Below are positions 32,927 to 33,940 of a DNA stretch of 33,940 bases, in pieces. The translations under genes and the position numbers were made by a program. This DNA comes from Massilimicrobiota sp. An134 (GTDB lineage: Bacteria; Bacillota_I; Bacilli_A; Erysipelotrichales; Coprobacillaceae). The stretch spans positions 1 to 33,940 of the forward strand of contig NZ_NFLH01000026.1 of NCBI RefSeq assembly GCF_002160815.1, written 5' to 3'. Position 1 is the first letter of the stretch, and each line of letters opens with the position of its first letter. The notes below the pieces were generated by a model that saw only the letters and a program-made list of their open reading frames with translations, ran no database searches and had not been told where the DNA came from.

Positions 32927-33781
32927 ATGTGGATTTTATATGCATTTGGTTCAGCATTTTTTGCAGGAATAACGGCTGTTTTAGCAAAATGTGGTATACA
33001 TGATACAAATTCACATGTAGCGACAGCTCTCAGAACAATTGTTGTTTTGATTTTTTCGTGGATTATGGTTTTTATTGTAGGTTCTTTTCATGAAATAGCG
33101 AACTTATCTTATCAGACAATACTTTTTTTGGTGTTATCAGGTCTTTCGACAGGTGCATCCTGGTTATGTTATTTTAGAGCTTTACAATTAGGAAATATTA
33201 ATAAAGTGGCTGCGATAGATAAGACAAGTGTTGTTTTAACAATGATTTTAAGTTTTATTTTATTTCATGAAACAGTCAATATTTATAAAATTATCGGGAT
33301 GATCTTGATGATGACGGGAACTTTTTTGATGTTGGAGAAAAAGGAAACAAATCAAAAAGAAGACAATCATTGGTTGATCTATGCTGTGTTATCAGTTGTC
33401 TTTGCCAGTTTAACAACCATCTTAGGAAAGGTAGGAATCAGTCATATTGAAAGCAATTTAGGAACTGCCATTCGTACAAGTGTTGTCTTGGTGATGGCAT
33501 GGGTTGTTGTATTTGCGACAAATGCGCAAAATAACGTTAAAGAAGTTCCTAAGCACGAATTGATTTATATTTTTTTATCAGGTATAGCGACTGGAGCTTC
33601 ATGGTTATGTTTTTATAGGGCATTGCAGATTGGACCAGCCAGTCTTGTCACACCGATTGATAAATTGAGTATCTTAGTCACGGTGCTTTTCTCTTATATT
33701 GTTTTTCATGAGAAACTGAATTTAAAATCTTTTATTGGATTAATGATGATTGTGGCAGGAACGCTTATTATGTTACTTTAA
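32927..33781 (+). CDS. EamA/DMT-family transporter
   Basis: Ten-helix inner-membrane drug/metabolite transporter built from two EamA repeats. The duplication is plain: STGASWLCYFRALQLG and ATGASWLCFYRALQIG, each followed by an AIDK or PIDK turn, a helix and an FHE stretch. The family exports amino acids, nucleotide-type metabolites or toxic compounds; the substrate is not visible. It has 284 residues, a normal length. A GAGG ribosome site precedes the ATG. Its own transcript lies between two terminators, so it is not in the alaT operon, though amino-acid export would fit the neighbourhood. Confidence 0.88.
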   Translation: MWILYAFGSAFFAGITAVLAKCGIHDTNSHVATALRTIVVLIFSWIMVFIVGSFHEIANLSYQTILFLVLSGLSTGASWLCYFRALQLGNINKVAAIDKTSVVLTMILSFILFHETVNIYKIIGMILMMTGTFLMLEKKETNQKEDNHWLIYAVLSVVFASLTTILGKVGISHIESNLGTAIRTSVVLVMAWVVVFATNAQNNVKEVPKHELIYIFLSGIATGASWLCFYRALQIGPASLVTPIDKLSILVTVLFSYIVFHEKLNLKSFIGLMMIVAGTLIMLL

Positions 33782-33784
33782 TCA

Positions 33785-33820
33785 CAAAAAACAGGATGCA
33801 TTAGGCTTCCTGCTTTTGTT
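33785..33820 (+). terminator. Terminator of the EamA gene
   Basis: An A-rich left arm with CAGGA pairs with TCCTG and a T-rich right side (CTTTTGTT), enclosing an 11-nt loop. Weaker than the other hairpins in the window. Confidence 0.6.
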
Positions 33821-33882
33821 CTATTATAGGAATTTGGTTTCGTTTGGTTGATAAACGCTTAAAGCAAATATTAACAATGAGC

Positions 33883-33911
33883 AAAATAAAAAGTAATGCA
33901 CCAGCATTACT
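33883..33911 (-). terminator. Terminator for a gene entering from the right edge
   Basis: AGTAATGC (33892-33899), an ACCA loop and GCATTACT (33904-33911). On the minus strand the stem runs into a T-rich tract, so a leftward gene beyond the window should end here. Between it and the EamA terminator I see nothing. Confidence 0.75.
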
Positions 33912-33940
33912 CTATTTTTCTGCATGCAAAAACGTAACCA
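33912..33940 (-). CDS. Probable last few codons of a gene cut by the right edge
   Basis: On the minus strand a frame open to the edge ends in TAG at 33912-33914, directly before the terminator hairpin. A second frame ends inside the hairpin. Too short to identify. Confidence 0.3.

Overview
The window looks like chromosome of a low-GC Gram-positive anaerobe, most likely a gut Erysipelotrichia/Coprobacillaceae-type bacterium. The taxon is inferred. The evidence is AT-rich coding sequence, strong AGGAGG ribosome sites, TGnTATAAT promoters, a glycyl-radical enzyme (oxygen-sensitive chemistry), an RsgI-type anti-sigma protein, and Firmicute-type mnmG, rsmG and noc-like genes. No rRNA, tRNA, CRISPR array or insertion sequence was seen.

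Region 1 (about 250-5911, + strand) is an envelope-signalling and phosphate block. An RsgI-like lipoprotein with a long Asn/Ser/Tyr-rich tail comes first. It is followed by a tightly packed operon: ECF sigma factor, RsgI-like membrane anti-sigma, VTC-type polyphosphate polymerase, DUF4956 membrane protein and CotH-family kinase. Three TTAACA-like hexamers at an exact 11-bp period, a PhoP-box pattern, precede the sigma gene. A second such array lies at 13641-13674, between a membrane-anchored PstS-like phosphate-binding protein (12102-13559, minus) and a small membrane protein (13752-14285). The two arrays suggest that both loci answer to phosphate limitation.

Region 2 (5947-11400) handles phosphorylated sugars and ions. 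A GH1 6-phospho-beta-glucosidase diverges from an overlapping nagB and GH4 glycosidase pair. After a bidirectional terminator comes a CPA1 cation/proton antiporter with two C-terminal RCK_C domains.

Region 3 (14309-19253) holds a CoA-binding protein, the tRNA and rRNA modification pair mnmG-rsmG, a YefM/RelE-type toxin-antitoxin operon under a perfect 42-bp inverted repeat, and a zinc-ribbon membrane protein. In Bacillus subtilis noc directly follows rsmG. Here a noc-like gene lies about 9.8 kb further on, so the classical origin-proximal order is broken.

Region 4 (19285-24090) is one operon: DeoR-family regulator, glycyl-radical enzyme, radical-SAM activase and fructose-6-phosphate-aldolase-type enzyme. 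It matches the E. coli ybiW-ybiY-fsaA set and probably forms a radical sugar-phosphate pathway.

Region 5 (24117-33781) is mostly single genes separated by hairpin terminators: AlkD-type DNA glycosylase, a mini zinc-ribbon protein, an aldo/keto reductase with ferredoxin-like clusters, a HAD phosphatase, and noc. A MATE exporter preceded by a probable guanidine-IV (mepA-type) riboswitch follows, then a lactonase, an alaR-alaT-like regulator and aminotransferase pair with an overlapping orphan PTS IIB protein, and an EamA transporter.
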